This document shows positions 28,973-37,384 of a stretch of DNA of 64,000 bases, piece after piece. The notes beneath the pieces are model-generated. The model was given only the letters and a program-made list of their open reading frames with translations, did no database searches and was not told the DNA's origin. The DNA is from JADKIH01 sp043747595 (GTDB taxonomy: Bacteria > Bacteroidota > Bacteroidia > AKYH767-A > 2013-40CM-41-45), in contig JAYTOX010000082.1 in assembly GCA_043747595.1 (NCBI GenBank), positions 26,952 to 90,951 of the forward strand, read 5' to 3'. The stretch's first letter is position 1, and each line of letters opens with the position of its first letter. Made by a program: the position numbers and the translations under genes.

Positions 28973-28997
28973 TCATTGGTTAAAATGAAACAATCAA

Positions 28998-29516
28998 TTA
29001 ACGATTTATTTTTCCTCCTTTGAAAAAATATTTTTTGTAGTAAGGTTCGTCAAGGTCACTAACAATAACTCCGTTGTGCGAACTGGCGTGAGCAAATTTA
29101 TTTGATCCGAGATAGATGCCTACATGAGAAATTCTGCCTCGTTTAATTTTGAAGAAAACTAAATCGCCTTCACTTAAGTCATTCAAAGAAATTGGGTCTG
29201 TTTTGTCGTATAAATCTTTTGCTGTACCTGATAATACTTTATTGTATATTGAACGATACAGAGTACACACAAATCCTGAACAGTCAATTCCTTTTTTAGT
29301 ATCGCCGCTATATCGGTAGGGTGTACCAATCCATTCTTTTAATACTTCATAAAGTTCAGGGTTTTTGATTGACTCAATATCAAAGCCCAATTCGTTAGAA
29401 TACTTATAACATAATTGCAATTGTTTTTGTTCGTGATCAGTCGCAATAGTGTCTTGCGCTTTTGTCAAAGCAGAAAGCAGAATGAACAGTACTACGAATA
29501 GAAACTTTTTTTTCAC
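28998..29516 (-). CDS. Secreted NlpC/P60 (C40) peptidoglycan hydrolase
   Basis: A 172-aa protein with a signal peptide (LFILLSALTKAQ, cleaved near residue 21) and a C-terminal NlpC/P60 domain from about residue 62 (GTPYRYSGDTKKGIDCSGF). The catalytic Cys is in DCSGF, His in RISHVGIYLG and a third polar residue in FAHASS. Such enzymes cut D-Glu-diamino acid bonds in cell-wall peptides in the periplasm. The start overlaps the end of rlmD by 4 nt (ATGA), so it is translationally coupled to that gene. Confidence 0.92.
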   Translation of the reverse strand: MKKKFLFVVLFILLSALTKAQDTIATDHEQKQLQLCYKYSNELGFDIESIKNPELYEVLKEWIGTPYRYSGDTKKGIDCSGFVCTLYRSIYNKVLSGTAKDLYDKTDPISLNDLSEGDLVFFKIKRGRISHVGIYLGSNKFAHASSHNGVIVSDLDEPYYKKYFFKGGKINR

Positions 29517-30919
29517 GAACGTTTTTTTAGAAGCATTACGTTTTCAACATGATTTGTATGTGGAAACATATCTACCGGTTGGTAAGACTCAACAGAGTAT
29601 GCAGCATCTAGAATTTGTAGATCTCTGGCCTGTGATGAAGGGTTACAACTTACATAAATTACTTTCTCCGGTGAATTTGCAACAATTGCTTTTACAACAT
29701 CTTCATGCATTCCTGAACGAGGAGGATCGGTAATAATGACATCGGGATTACCATGTTTTGAAATGAATTCATTATTGAAAGTATCTTTTATATCACCGGC
29801 TTTAAAAGTTACATTCGAGATACCATTGAATTTTGCATTCTCTCGAGCATCTTTAATTGCATCTTCAACATTATCAATTCCCGTTACATGTTTTGCATTG
29901 CCGGCAACGAAAGATGCGATTGTTCCTGTTCCAGTATAAAGATCATAGACATTCTCAACACCTGTGAGTTCTGCATAATTTCTTACGATCTTGTACAACT
30001 CATAGGCTTGAAGTGAATTGGTTTGATAAAATGACTTAGCGCTAATTCGGAATGTAAGATTTTCCATTTTCTCTTCTATCCACTTTTTTCCATTGAATAA
30101 TTCAACATCTAAATCGTAAATTGTATCGTTACGTTTCGGATTAATGATGTATTGCAGAGAAGTGATTTGTGGGAATGAATTTTTCAAATGATTCATTAAA
30201 CTTTCTCTGCTTTCCTCGTCATCCTTTTTGAAAACCATTACAACCATCCATTCTCCGGTTGAAGTAGATCTGATAATTAGATTTCGTAAATAACCTTCTT
30301 GCGTTTTAGGGTCGAAAAATTCTAAGTTGTTTTCAACTGCATGATGTTTTACTGCAAGTCTTATTTTATTACTAAGATCATCTTGTAAAAAACATTCTTT
30401 AATGTCAAGAATTTTATCGAAGCGCGACGGTACATGAAAACCAAGAGCAGGTTGAAACAATGATGCGCCACTGTCTAAATCTTCTTTTGTAAGCCATGCT
30501 TTGTTGGAAAACGTATATTCAAGTTTATTGCGATAGTATTTAGTTTGAGCAGATCCTTTGATCGAAACTACCTCAGGCAATTCAATTTTTCCAACTCGTT
30601 CTAAAACGTCTTGAACTTGCTTTTGTTTAAAAAATAATTGCTTTTCATACGTCATGTGTTGCCACTTGCAACCGCCACACGTTCCGAAATGTGAACAAAA
30701 AGGAGTAAGACGATCAGGTGATGGAGTAATAATATTTACAACTTTTCCTTCCGCATAATTTTTCTTTTTACGATAAATCATAACATCAGCAACATCTCCA
30801 GGTACGCCTCCTTCAGCGAATATTACATAATTATCGAATCTCGCCATCGCATTTCCTTCCGAGCCTGCGTCTGAAATAGCTATATTTTCAACTATTTCAC
30901 CCTTTTTTACATTTTCCAT
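29513..30919 (-). CDS. rlmD: RlmD-type 23S rRNA (uracil-5-)-methyltransferase
   Basis: SAM-dependent m5U methyltransferase, RumA/TrmA family (EC 2.1.1.190 for RlmD). The 468-aa protein has an N-terminal TRAM domain (about 1-60), an iron-sulfur binding set CX5CX2C (CSHFGTCGGC) with a later Cys in IKECFLQ, and the SAM fold with YDLYTGTGT. The catalytic motifs are DPPRSGMHEDVV and the nucleophile region YVSCNPSSQARD. The site (U1939 or U747) cannot be told from sequence alone. First gene of a three-gene minus-strand unit with NlpC/P60 and the PRTase. Confidence 0.9.
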   Translation of the reverse strand: MENVKKGEIVENIAISDAGSEGNAMARFDNYVIFAEGGVPGDVADVMIYRKKKNYAEGKVVNIITPSPDRLTPFCSHFGTCGGCKWQHMTYEKQLFFKQKQVQDVLERVGKIELPEVVSIKGSAQTKYYRNKLEYTFSNKAWLTKEDLDSGASLFQPALGFHVPSRFDKILDIKECFLQDDLSNKIRLAVKHHAVENNLEFFDPKTQEGYLRNLIIRSTSTGEWMVVMVFKKDDEESRESLMNHLKNSFPQITSLQYIINPKRNDTIYDLDVELFNGKKWIEEKMENLTFRISAKSFYQTNSLQAYELYKIVRNYAELTGVENVYDLYTGTGTIASFVAGNAKHVTGIDNVEDAIKDARENAKFNGISNVTFKAGDIKDTFNNEFISKHGNPDVIITDPPRSGMHEDVVKAIVANSPEKVIYVSCNPSSQARDLQILDAAYSVESYQPVDMFPHTNHVENVMLLKKRS

Positions 30920-31044
30920 AGGTGGCTAAAGTAGGTAAATGAAATTGGATTTCTCTTTGAAAATTCGTGTTTCAGATCAATAGTGTTATTAAATCTTTTT
31001 CTGATCGAAAGAGGAAAAATAGCTGATAGATTTTGCCAAAATCA

Positions 31045-31076
31045 TTTGAAAAGACTGAGCCAATTGGCTATTTTTG
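31045..31076 (+). promoter_or_regulatory. Promoter of rocD
   Basis: TTTG (31045-31048), a 20-bp spacer and TATTTTTG (31069-31076). It lies inside the longest frame and 23 nt before ATG 31100, which fixes the start there. Confidence 0.75.
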
Positions 31077-31099
31077 TAGAAATAAAATTTACTCACCCA

Positions 31100-32332
31100 A
31101 TGAAAGTAGTCCTGGAAGAAAAATCGTTGACAGAACAAGCAATTGAAAGAGAAGATAGGTATGGTGCACACAATTATCATCCACTGCCTGTTGTACTTGA
31201 AAGAGGTGAAGGAGTTTTTGTTTGGGATGTAGAAGGAAAAAAATATTATGATTTTCTTTCAGCTTACTCTGCTTTAAATCAAGGGCACAATCACCCGAAG
31301 ATTGTTAAAGCACTAGTAGATCAATTAGGTAAAATATCACTTACTTCAAGAGCTTTTTACAATGATTGTCTTGGAGAATATGAAGAGTTTATCACTGCTT
31401 ATTTTGGTTACGATAAAGTACTGCCGATGAATACCGGTGCAGAAGGAGTGGAGACTGCTCTTAAACTTGCGCGTAGATGGGCGTATGAAAAAAAGAATGT
31501 TCCGGAAAATCAAGCGAAGATTATTGTTTGCGATGGAAATTTTCATGGACGGACCATCACTATTATCTCTGCATCTACCGATCCTGATTCGTATACTAAT
31601 TTTGGCCCGTACACTCCAGGCTTTATAAAGATTCCTTACAACGATCTAGATGCACTTTCAATAGCATTAAAAGATCCTACTGTTGCAGGATTCCTTGTGG
31701 AACCGATTCAAGGCGAAGCAGGTGTTAATGTTCCTTCAGATGGATATTTAAAAGGAGCATTTGACTTATGTAAGAAGAATAACGTACTTTTTATTGCCGA
31801 TGAAATCCAAACGGGATTATGTAGAACCGGAAAATTGTTAGCCTGCGATCATGAAAATGTTCATGGGGATATTTTAATATTAGGTAAGGCATTAAGTGGT
31901 GGCTTGCTTCCTGTTTCTGCAGTTTTAGCGAGCAATGAAATTATGTTATGCATCAAACCAGGTGAGCATGGAAGTACCTATGGCGGAAATCCTTTGGCTG
32001 CCAAAGTAGCAGTTGCTGCATTGAAAGTTTTGAAGGATGAAAAGCTGGCTGAAAATGCAGAACGCTTAGGAAAAATTTTGCTGGATGAATTGAATGCTAT
32101 CAAACACGATCATATAAAGCTTGTACGAGGCAGAGGTCTTTTCTGTGCAATGATCATTGAACCTAAAGATGGAAAAGATGCGTGGGATGTTTGCGTTTCA
32201 CTCAAAGAAAATGGATTGCTTGCTAAGCCAACTCATGGAGATATAATTCGTTTTGCTCCGCCACTTATCATTAATGAAGAGCAGTTGTTCGATTGCATCC
32301 GAATTATTAAAGAAACGTTAGCCGCCTATTAA
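31100..32332 (+). CDS. rocD: Ornithine--oxo-acid aminotransferase
   Basis: Class III PLP enzyme converting ornithine and 2-oxoglutarate to glutamate semialdehyde and glutamate (EC 2.6.1.13). 410 aa from ATG 31100; the frame extends upstream to 30983, but the consensus promoter lies within that stretch. Family features: NYHPLPVVLERGEGVFVWD, MNTGAEGVETALKLAR, DEIQTGLCRTGKL and the PLP lysine in LILGKALSGGLLPVSA. The NYHPLPVV opening and the GAEGVE motif set it apart from acetylornithine aminotransferases. It is transcribed alone and converges on the TPR gene. Confidence 0.93.
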   Translation: MKVVLEEKSLTEQAIEREDRYGAHNYHPLPVVLERGEGVFVWDVEGKKYYDFLSAYSALNQGHNHPKIVKALVDQLGKISLTSRAFYNDCLGEYEEFITAYFGYDKVLPMNTGAEGVETALKLARRWAYEKKNVPENQAKIIVCDGNFHGRTITIISASTDPDSYTNFGPYTPGFIKIPYNDLDALSIALKDPTVAGFLVEPIQGEAGVNVPSDGYLKGAFDLCKKNNVLFIADEIQTGLCRTGKLLACDHENVHGDILILGKALSGGLLPVSAVLASNEIMLCIKPGEHGSTYGGNPLAAKVAVAALKVLKDEKLAENAERLGKILLDELNAIKHDHIKLVRGRGLFCAMIIEPKDGKDAWDVCVSLKENGLLAKPTHGDIIRFAPPLIINEEQLFDCIRIIKETLAAY

Positions 32333-32343
32333 GAAGCTGATTA

Positions 32344-32862
32344 TTATCGACAATTTTCTTTCCAAACAGTTTCAGAAAAATGATTGTCTATGCTTTTTAA
32401 TTTGAGCAAATCTTTACAAGCATCATCTCTTTTTCCTAATGTTAAATAAGTGATTGCTCTATTGTAATAACAATCTTGATCGGTACTGTCGAGTGAGAGC
32501 GCTTTAGAATAATCGAGTAACGCTTCTTGGTACATCTTCATTTCAAATTTAGCATTCGCTCGCAAGTAGAAAAGGTCAACGTTATTGGTGTCTGTTGCAA
32601 TTGCATTAGTGAAATCATTAATTGCATTCATGAAATCGCTCATTAAAAAGCGCATTTGACCAATATAAAAAAGCACTTCCGCATTATTAGGCGCTATATC
32701 AAGAGCTTTTGAATAATAGTTCATCGCACCTTTGTAATCGTCGTTGTCTGATTTAATATTTCCTGCAGTAATAAAATCTTGAATAGTATTTTGAGCAGAA
32801 CATCCATGATGTATAAAAGCTATCAAGAAAAACAAAAACAAATATTTGACTGTTGAATTCAT
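32344..32862 (-). CDS. TPR repeat protein, exported
   Basis: A 172-aa protein with an N-terminal export signal ending FIHHGCSAQ; the Cys could be a lipidation site although the lipobox is weak. Three to four TPR units follow (DYKGAMNYYSKALDIAPNN, FMNAINDFTNAIATDTNN, YQEALLDYSKALSLDS, a partial last one). TPRs bind partner proteins, here probably in the periplasm. Last gene of the four-gene operon starting at 35121; its ATG overlaps the stop of the upstream 88-aa gene by 4 nt. Confidence 0.8.
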   Translation of the reverse strand: MNSTVKYLFLFFLIAFIHHGCSAQNTIQDFITAGNIKSDNDDYKGAMNYYSKALDIAPNNAEVLFYIGQMRFLMSDFMNAINDFTNAIATDTNNVDLFYLRANAKFEMKMYQEALLDYSKALSLDSTDQDCYYNRAITYLTLGKRDDACKDLLKLKSIDNHFSETVWKENCR

Positions 32863-33125
32863 TTTGATAGTGTCTTTGTAGACTGAAGTGGAACTGCTTT
32901 GTTTTTATTGAAGGGCGATTTCGTTTTCTTCGGAACTGTAGGTGTTTGTTTGGTGATATATTTTCTTTTCGATGGTGGAGTATATTCTCGTTTATCTTTC
33001 CGAATTGATAATTGTTGTCGAATTGATTGCCCATTTACTTCGATAACGCAAATGTTATATGCACCCAATTGTTGAAAGCCGCAGCATAATAGAAAAGTTA
33101 AAATCAAACAAATCGTAGTTTTCAT
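32859..33125 (-). CDS. Small secreted basic protein (88 aa)
   Basis: Not recognised. It has a signal peptide (CLILTFLLCCGFQQLGAYN, about residues 5-24) followed by a short globular-looking part and a Lys/Pro/Thr-rich, highly basic tail (about 45-88, with TPTVPKKTKSP). It is embedded in an operon with 4-nt ATGA overlaps on both sides, which argues strongly that it is a real gene translated together with the kinase-like proteins. A ligand or cell-envelope-binding peptide is conceivable, but that is speculation. Confidence 0.7.
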   Translation of the reverse strand: MKTTICLILTFLLCCGFQQLGAYNICVIEVNGQSIRQQLSIRKDKREYTPPSKRKYITKQTPTVPKKTKSPFNKNKAVPLQSTKTLSK

Positions 33126-33889
33126 TGCTTCAATTCTGAAGTAGTTTTTAAAATTGCCGATGTAATTTGGTCAGCATGTTTTGAATCGATTCCTTTGGAA
33201 GTTTTCAATTTATTTCTAAGCTGAACAATTGTGCTTTCTATTTCTGTAATTAACTTAGTTGAAGCACTAGATAAGCCTTCTTGAAGTACTCCAACCAGAG
33301 CAAAACGGTGACCTTTCTTTATTAATAATTTGTTTTCGCTGATTTTCTTTTTAAGATTATTGAATTTTACTCCTGAAGATACAAAAATTGCTGCGAAAAT
33401 AAGTGCCAATCCGATAATAAGCAATGAAAAATATTTTTTGAAACTAGTAATCTTTGTTGAAAGCTCATCAATATCTATTTGTAATTGTTGTACATTATTC
33501 TGAAGCTTCATTTGTTCCGTTTTGTCGGCATCTCTTTTTGAATTAATTGTTGTTGCTGCTTCAGCTATAGTAGCATCTTTCTTCAACTTTAACATTTCAA
33601 TTTTATAATTCAAATACATATCATAAACATCAAAGCCTTGTTTAAAATGATTGTTGTCGGCATAGCCTTTACTGATATTTATATATGCTTGCATCAAAAG
33701 CGAGTCAACGCCATTTCCGTGAATTTGTTTGAACGGCCTAAGACTAATCATTAAATTATCTAATGCATCAGGCTTTAGATAAATTGTTTTAGATTGATTC
33801 ACCAATTGCTCTAGTTGTTCGGTGTTTTGAGCTTTGGATTGAAGTGCCGTAAGCACAATGAATAGGGCGAGTGTTATTTTTTTGATCAT
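33122..33889 (-). CDS. Membrane protein with kinase-like architecture but no kinase domain
   Basis: A 255-aa protein: signal peptide (1-20), a helical periplasmic region (21-150, coiled coil at about 125-150), one transmembrane helix (153-171) and a cytoplasmic helical tail. The tail segment HRFALVGVLQEGLSS (194-208) is laid out like the start of a histidine-kinase dimerisation helix (typically ASLGELTAGIAHE), but the phospho-acceptor His is absent and there is no ATP-binding domain after it. Its gene overlaps the histidine kinase gene upstream and the 88-aa gene downstream by 4 nt each. Probably a partner or regulator of the kinase, possibly by heterodimer formation (inference). Confidence 0.7.
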   Translation of the reverse strand: MIKKITLALFIVLTALQSKAQNTEQLEQLVNQSKTIYLKPDALDNLMISLRPFKQIHGNGVDSLLMQAYINISKGYADNNHFKQGFDVYDMYLNYKIEMLKLKKDATIAEAATTINSKRDADKTEQMKLQNNVQQLQIDIDELSTKITSFKKYFSLLIIGLALIFAAIFVSSGVKFNNLKKKISENKLLIKKGHRFALVGVLQEGLSSASTKLITEIESTIVQLRNKLKTSKGIDSKHADQITSAILKTTSELKQ

Positions 33890-35121
33890 GATATAAAAAA
33901 TTTAATGTAAACATCAGTACTGTTTCCGCTTTCACTTTCAATTTTAATTTCACCTTTGTGGAATTCGCTGATTATTTGTTTACTTATTGTTAAGCCTAAA
34001 CCGGAACCTTCTTTTGGTTCACGAGTCGAGTAAAATTCATCCATTGCTTTTGTAAGTACTTCGTCGGCCATTCCAATACCGTTATCCTTAATTCTTATTT
34101 GTAAAAAGCGTGGAAGGATTCGTGTACTAATTGAAATTTTTGGTTGATATCCCTTAATGCCTTTTTTGTACTTGTCTTCAATTGATTTAAATGAATTATT
34201 CAGTAAGTTTAATAACAGATATCCGATTGCTCCTTGATTTGTTTTCACAGCTGGAAGGCTTTTCTCGAAATCTTTTGTGATATGACAATCGTATTCCGGA
34301 TGATTTTGTATTAATCCACGAATGAATATTTCTAGATATTCTTCACAAAGTTTGTTTATATCGGTTGATTCATGTTCTCTGTTTATTTCATTTTCCTGAG
34401 AAATGAGAGCATTAATCAATCTTGTTTCAAAATGTGTGGTAGCTACTATTTTTTGAATTTCTGCAGTTTGCTTGTTCGTCCAATTTTCATCTGTCCCGTT
34501 TTCTGATTCTAATCCTATTGAAGCAGAAAGCAAAGTGTCGCTTTCTTCTTTCAGTCTTAAGTAAGCATTTTTTTGATGTTTGTATTTATTAAATACAATT
34601 TCAGCCTTATTCAAATTAGTTTTAATAGTCAGCAAGCGATCTTCCGTCTTTGCCAGTTCAATTTCTTGTTTTTTAAGTTTTCTTCTTTTGACTTGTAAAA
34701 AAAGAAGGGTAATAATTAACCAAATGCCGAATGAAATTGCGAACGACCTTAAAAGTTTATCATATTTCGCTTTCGTTTCTGCTTTTTGAACGGTTAAATT
34801 TTCAATCGTATTTGTGTGATCTTGAAGTTTTGTTTGCAGAGAAGCGCTATTGTTTAAATAAGTTTGCTTCATTAATAGCAAAGTGTCCTTTAATTCGGAT
34901 TCGAACGATGAGTCGAGCGTCTGATTATATTGATGAAGTTCCTCTAGCCCAAATCTGTTTAGGTTTTTTCCATAATACGATTTCGCTTTAGAATCGTGAA
35001 ATTCAAGAGCAGTGTTATTTTGTATTTTATAAATAGGAGCACTTCGTTGTGCAAATACATTTTGAATTTGCAAAAATAATGCAGGTAAAAGTAACAGAAA
35101 TACTAGAGGTGATTTTTTCAT
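33886..35121 (-). CDS. Noncanonical membrane sensor histidine kinase
   Basis: A 411-aa protein: signal sequence (1-25), helical periplasmic domain (26-122), transmembrane helix (126-144), long coiled coil (145-195) and a C-terminal HATPase domain. The N-box is LNLLNNSFKS (304-313), the G1 box DNGIGM (346-351) and the G2 box GSGLGLTIS (372-380). The normal H-box (HE-x-x-NPL) expected at about 190-210 is not there; only LLSASIGLESENG is seen, and the later TTHFETRL (228-235) lacks the Glu/Pro pattern. Autophosphorylation on the usual His is therefore doubtful. No response regulator is adjacent. First gene of the four-gene ATGA-coupled operon. Resembles the Bacteroidota kinases with IQHEIQNPLNFVNNF boxes, but with that helix changed. 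Confidence 0.8.
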   Translation of the reverse strand: MKKSPLVFLLLLPALFLQIQNVFAQRSAPIYKIQNNTALEFHDSKAKSYYGKNLNRFGLEELHQYNQTLDSSFESELKDTLLLMKQTYLNNSASLQTKLQDHTNTIENLTVQKAETKAKYDKLLRSFAISFGIWLIITLLFLQVKRRKLKKQEIELAKTEDRLLTIKTNLNKAEIVFNKYKHQKNAYLRLKEESDTLLSASIGLESENGTDENWTNKQTAEIQKIVATTHFETRLINALISQENEINREHESTDINKLCEEYLEIFIRGLIQNHPEYDCHITKDFEKSLPAVKTNQGAIGYLLLNLLNNSFKSIEDKYKKGIKGYQPKISISTRILPRFLQIRIKDNGIGMADEVLTKAMDEFYSTREPKEGSGLGLTISKQIISEFHKGEIKIESESGNSTDVYIKFFIS

Positions 35122-35224
35122 TATTCAACAAATCGTTTTAAATCAAGTTTACAAGATAAAACTTACTATCCTAATCTCTCCCAACTTGAAAGTTTAATTA
35201 TTAACGATGTAATGTGCATGAATT

Positions 35225-35232
35225 TAAATTTG
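35225..35232 (+). promoter_or_regulatory. Possible -7 box (TAAATTTG)
   Basis: TAnnTTTG match 43 nt before the transglycosylase ATG; no TTG at the right spacing. Confidence 0.35.
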
Positions 35233-35275
35233 ATTTCAAAGAAAGAATGTTCATTTTAGTGCCTTAGTAACGACC

Positions 35276-37216
35276 ATGAAATTGAATGTACGTAAGGTTT
35301 CCCGCATCTTGATGGTGGTTTTACCTTTTATTTTGATAGTGTTTTTTTCTTTCAGAAATACTGTTCTGGATTATGTATTGAAACATGCAGTGGAGAAAAT
35401 GGCATTGGAAAAGAGCGTCGTAGTGACAATTGGTTCGGCTGCATTTTCAGGATTTTCAACAGTTGCATTTGGGAATATCACGGTGCTTCCCCAAAATGGA
35501 GATACTCTTTTCACGGCTGACACTCTCAGAATTCGTCCCTCCATTTGGACCTTTCTAACCGGAACTTTGCGAATTAAAGAAGTTGAAGCTGAAGGGGTAT
35601 TAGTGCGTCTCGTACATAAAAAGAGTGGCGATAATTACCAGTTTATTAAAAAAGATTCAACAGTTTCTGATCCTACTGTGAAGGAGAAAAAAGAGGTTGG
35701 TTTGATTTTAAAAGGGCTACTCGATAGAGCCTTCAATTTGGCTCCACAACGAGCCGATATGAAAAACATACAGTTGAGTCTTGTCAACGACACAGTATCT
35801 GTGTCTATTCGAATGAACTCTTTTCATTCCGATGAAAATTTAATAAATGGAGTATTTGAAGATTTAACATCAAATAATAAATGGGTGTGTAATGGAAGCT
35901 TCTCACAAATCGCTCATCATTTCGATGTTTTTATTTTTCCGGCCGATATTTCTAAGTCGTCGGTTTCAGTATTGAAAGAACTTACCGGTGCTTCACTATC
36001 ATTCGATACCATTCATCTTGTTTTAGACGGATATCGGTACTACGATCATAAACTAAAGATAAATGGGCTTTCTTCATTTCGAAATATTGCGTTGAAGCAC
36101 GATAAATTATCGACCGATACAATAAAGCTAAATAAAACGTCAATCTCTTATTCGTTGACAGCCGATGAAAAGTCGTTCATGCTTGATAGCTCATCTATGG
36201 CTGAATTAAATGGTATAAGCTTTCATCCATTTATTAAATTTGATACAAGAGATTCTAAAAAATATTCGTTGAAGATTGACTGTAATGAAACAGCAGGAAC
36301 AGATTTTTTCAAATCGTTGCCAGATGGGATGTTTGATGACGTACGAGCCATTGAAGCGGATGGTACATTAAAATTTTCATTAAACTTTTATCTGGATACT
36401 AAAAATCCGGACAGTGTTCAATTCGATGTGTCATTACAAAAGAATAAATTCAGGATAAGAAAATTCAATCAAAGCGACTTGATGAAGATGAGTGGTGAGT
36501 TTATTTACAACGTGTATGAGAACGATCGTTTTGTTCGGTCGTTAGTCGTTGGGCCTTCAAATCCTAATTTTGCTCCGATCGATAAGGTGTCACCAAATTT
36601 CAAGAATGCAGTATTAACATCCGAAGATGGAAGTTTTTTTTGGCACAACGGGTTTAATGAAGATGCATTTCGAAAATCAATAGCTACAAATTTTAAAGCA
36701 GGTAAATTTGTTAGAGGTGGATCTACAATTTCTATGCAATTAGTGAAAAATATTTTTCTTAGTCGGAAGAAAACGGTTGCAAGAAAAGCGGAAGAAGCAC
36801 TTATAGTATGGATGATAGAAAGTAATCGTCTTTATTCGAAAGAAAGGATGTTGGAAGTGTATTTAAACATCATAGAGCTTGGGCCTAATGTATACGGAAT
36901 AGGGGAGGCTTCGCATTTTTATTTTAATAAACAACCTTCTGAATTAAGTTTGGAAGAAGGAATTTTTCTTGCCAGTTTATTACCACATCCAAAATGGTTT
37001 AGGTATAGTTTTGATCAAGAAGGGAATTTAAAACCATATATGGCCGGCTATTACCGATTGGTTTCTAGTTTCATGTTGAAAAAACAATTAATAGATCAGA
37101 ATCAATTCGATCATCTTCAGCCGGCAGTAAAAATTATTGGGCCAGCACGAGAAATGATTGTGCCATCGGATACATTATTGCCTGCCGATTTCGACAATTT
37201 GATTATAGAGCAATAG
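35276..37216 (+). CDS. GT51 peptidoglycan transglycosylase with AsmA-like N-terminal region
   Basis: A 646-aa protein anchored by one N-terminal transmembrane helix (about 11-28). Residues about 45-400 look like an AsmA/DUF748-type envelope domain (SAAFSGFSTVAFGNITV, LRIRPSIWTFLTGTLRI). Residues about 430-600 are a glycosyltransferase family 51 domain: SEDGSFFWHNGF with the catalytic Glu (about 447), GGSTISMQLVKN (about 481), RKAEEALIVWMIE and EVYLNIIELGPNVYGIGEA. There is no transpeptidase domain, so it polymerises glycan strands from lipid II but cannot crosslink, like MtgA but with a large added N-terminus. It is divergent from the kinase operon. Confidence 0.85.
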   Translation: MKLNVRKVSRILMVVLPFILIVFFSFRNTVLDYVLKHAVEKMALEKSVVVTIGSAAFSGFSTVAFGNITVLPQNGDTLFTADTLRIRPSIWTFLTGTLRIKEVEAEGVLVRLVHKKSGDNYQFIKKDSTVSDPTVKEKKEVGLILKGLLDRAFNLAPQRADMKNIQLSLVNDTVSVSIRMNSFHSDENLINGVFEDLTSNNKWVCNGSFSQIAHHFDVFIFPADISKSSVSVLKELTGASLSFDTIHLVLDGYRYYDHKLKINGLSSFRNIALKHDKLSTDTIKLNKTSISYSLTADEKSFMLDSSSMAELNGISFHPFIKFDTRDSKKYSLKIDCNETAGTDFFKSLPDGMFDDVRAIEADGTLKFSLNFYLDTKNPDSVQFDVSLQKNKFRIRKFNQSDLMKMSGEFIYNVYENDRFVRSLVVGPSNPNFAPIDKVSPNFKNAVLTSEDGSFFWHNGFNEDAFRKSIATNFKAGKFVRGGSTISMQLVKNIFLSRKKTVARKAEEALIVWMIESNRLYSKERMLEVYLNIIELGPNVYGIGEASHFYFNKQPSELSLEEGIFLASLLPHPKWFRYSFDQEGNLKPYMAGYYRLVSSFMLKKQLIDQNQFDHLQPAVKIIGPAREMIVPSDTLLPADFDNLIIEQ

Positions 37217-37305
37217 GCTATAAATAAGTACAATACCTAATTTTTAGCTGTTAGTAAATTGATAAAAACAGTTAATTTTATGACATGTAATTTTCTTTAT
37301 TTATC

Positions 37306-37313
37306 TAAATTTG
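37306..37313 (+). promoter_or_regulatory. -7 box (TAAATTTG) of desaturase gene
   Basis: TAnnTTTG match 72 nt before ATG 37385; no clear -33 TTG. Confidence 0.4.
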
Positions 37314-37384
37314 CTGCTTAATTGTTTCTCCTTAGCCAACCATTATTCTCTGCACCACAGAATAGGCTAGTATTTCTTAGACGT

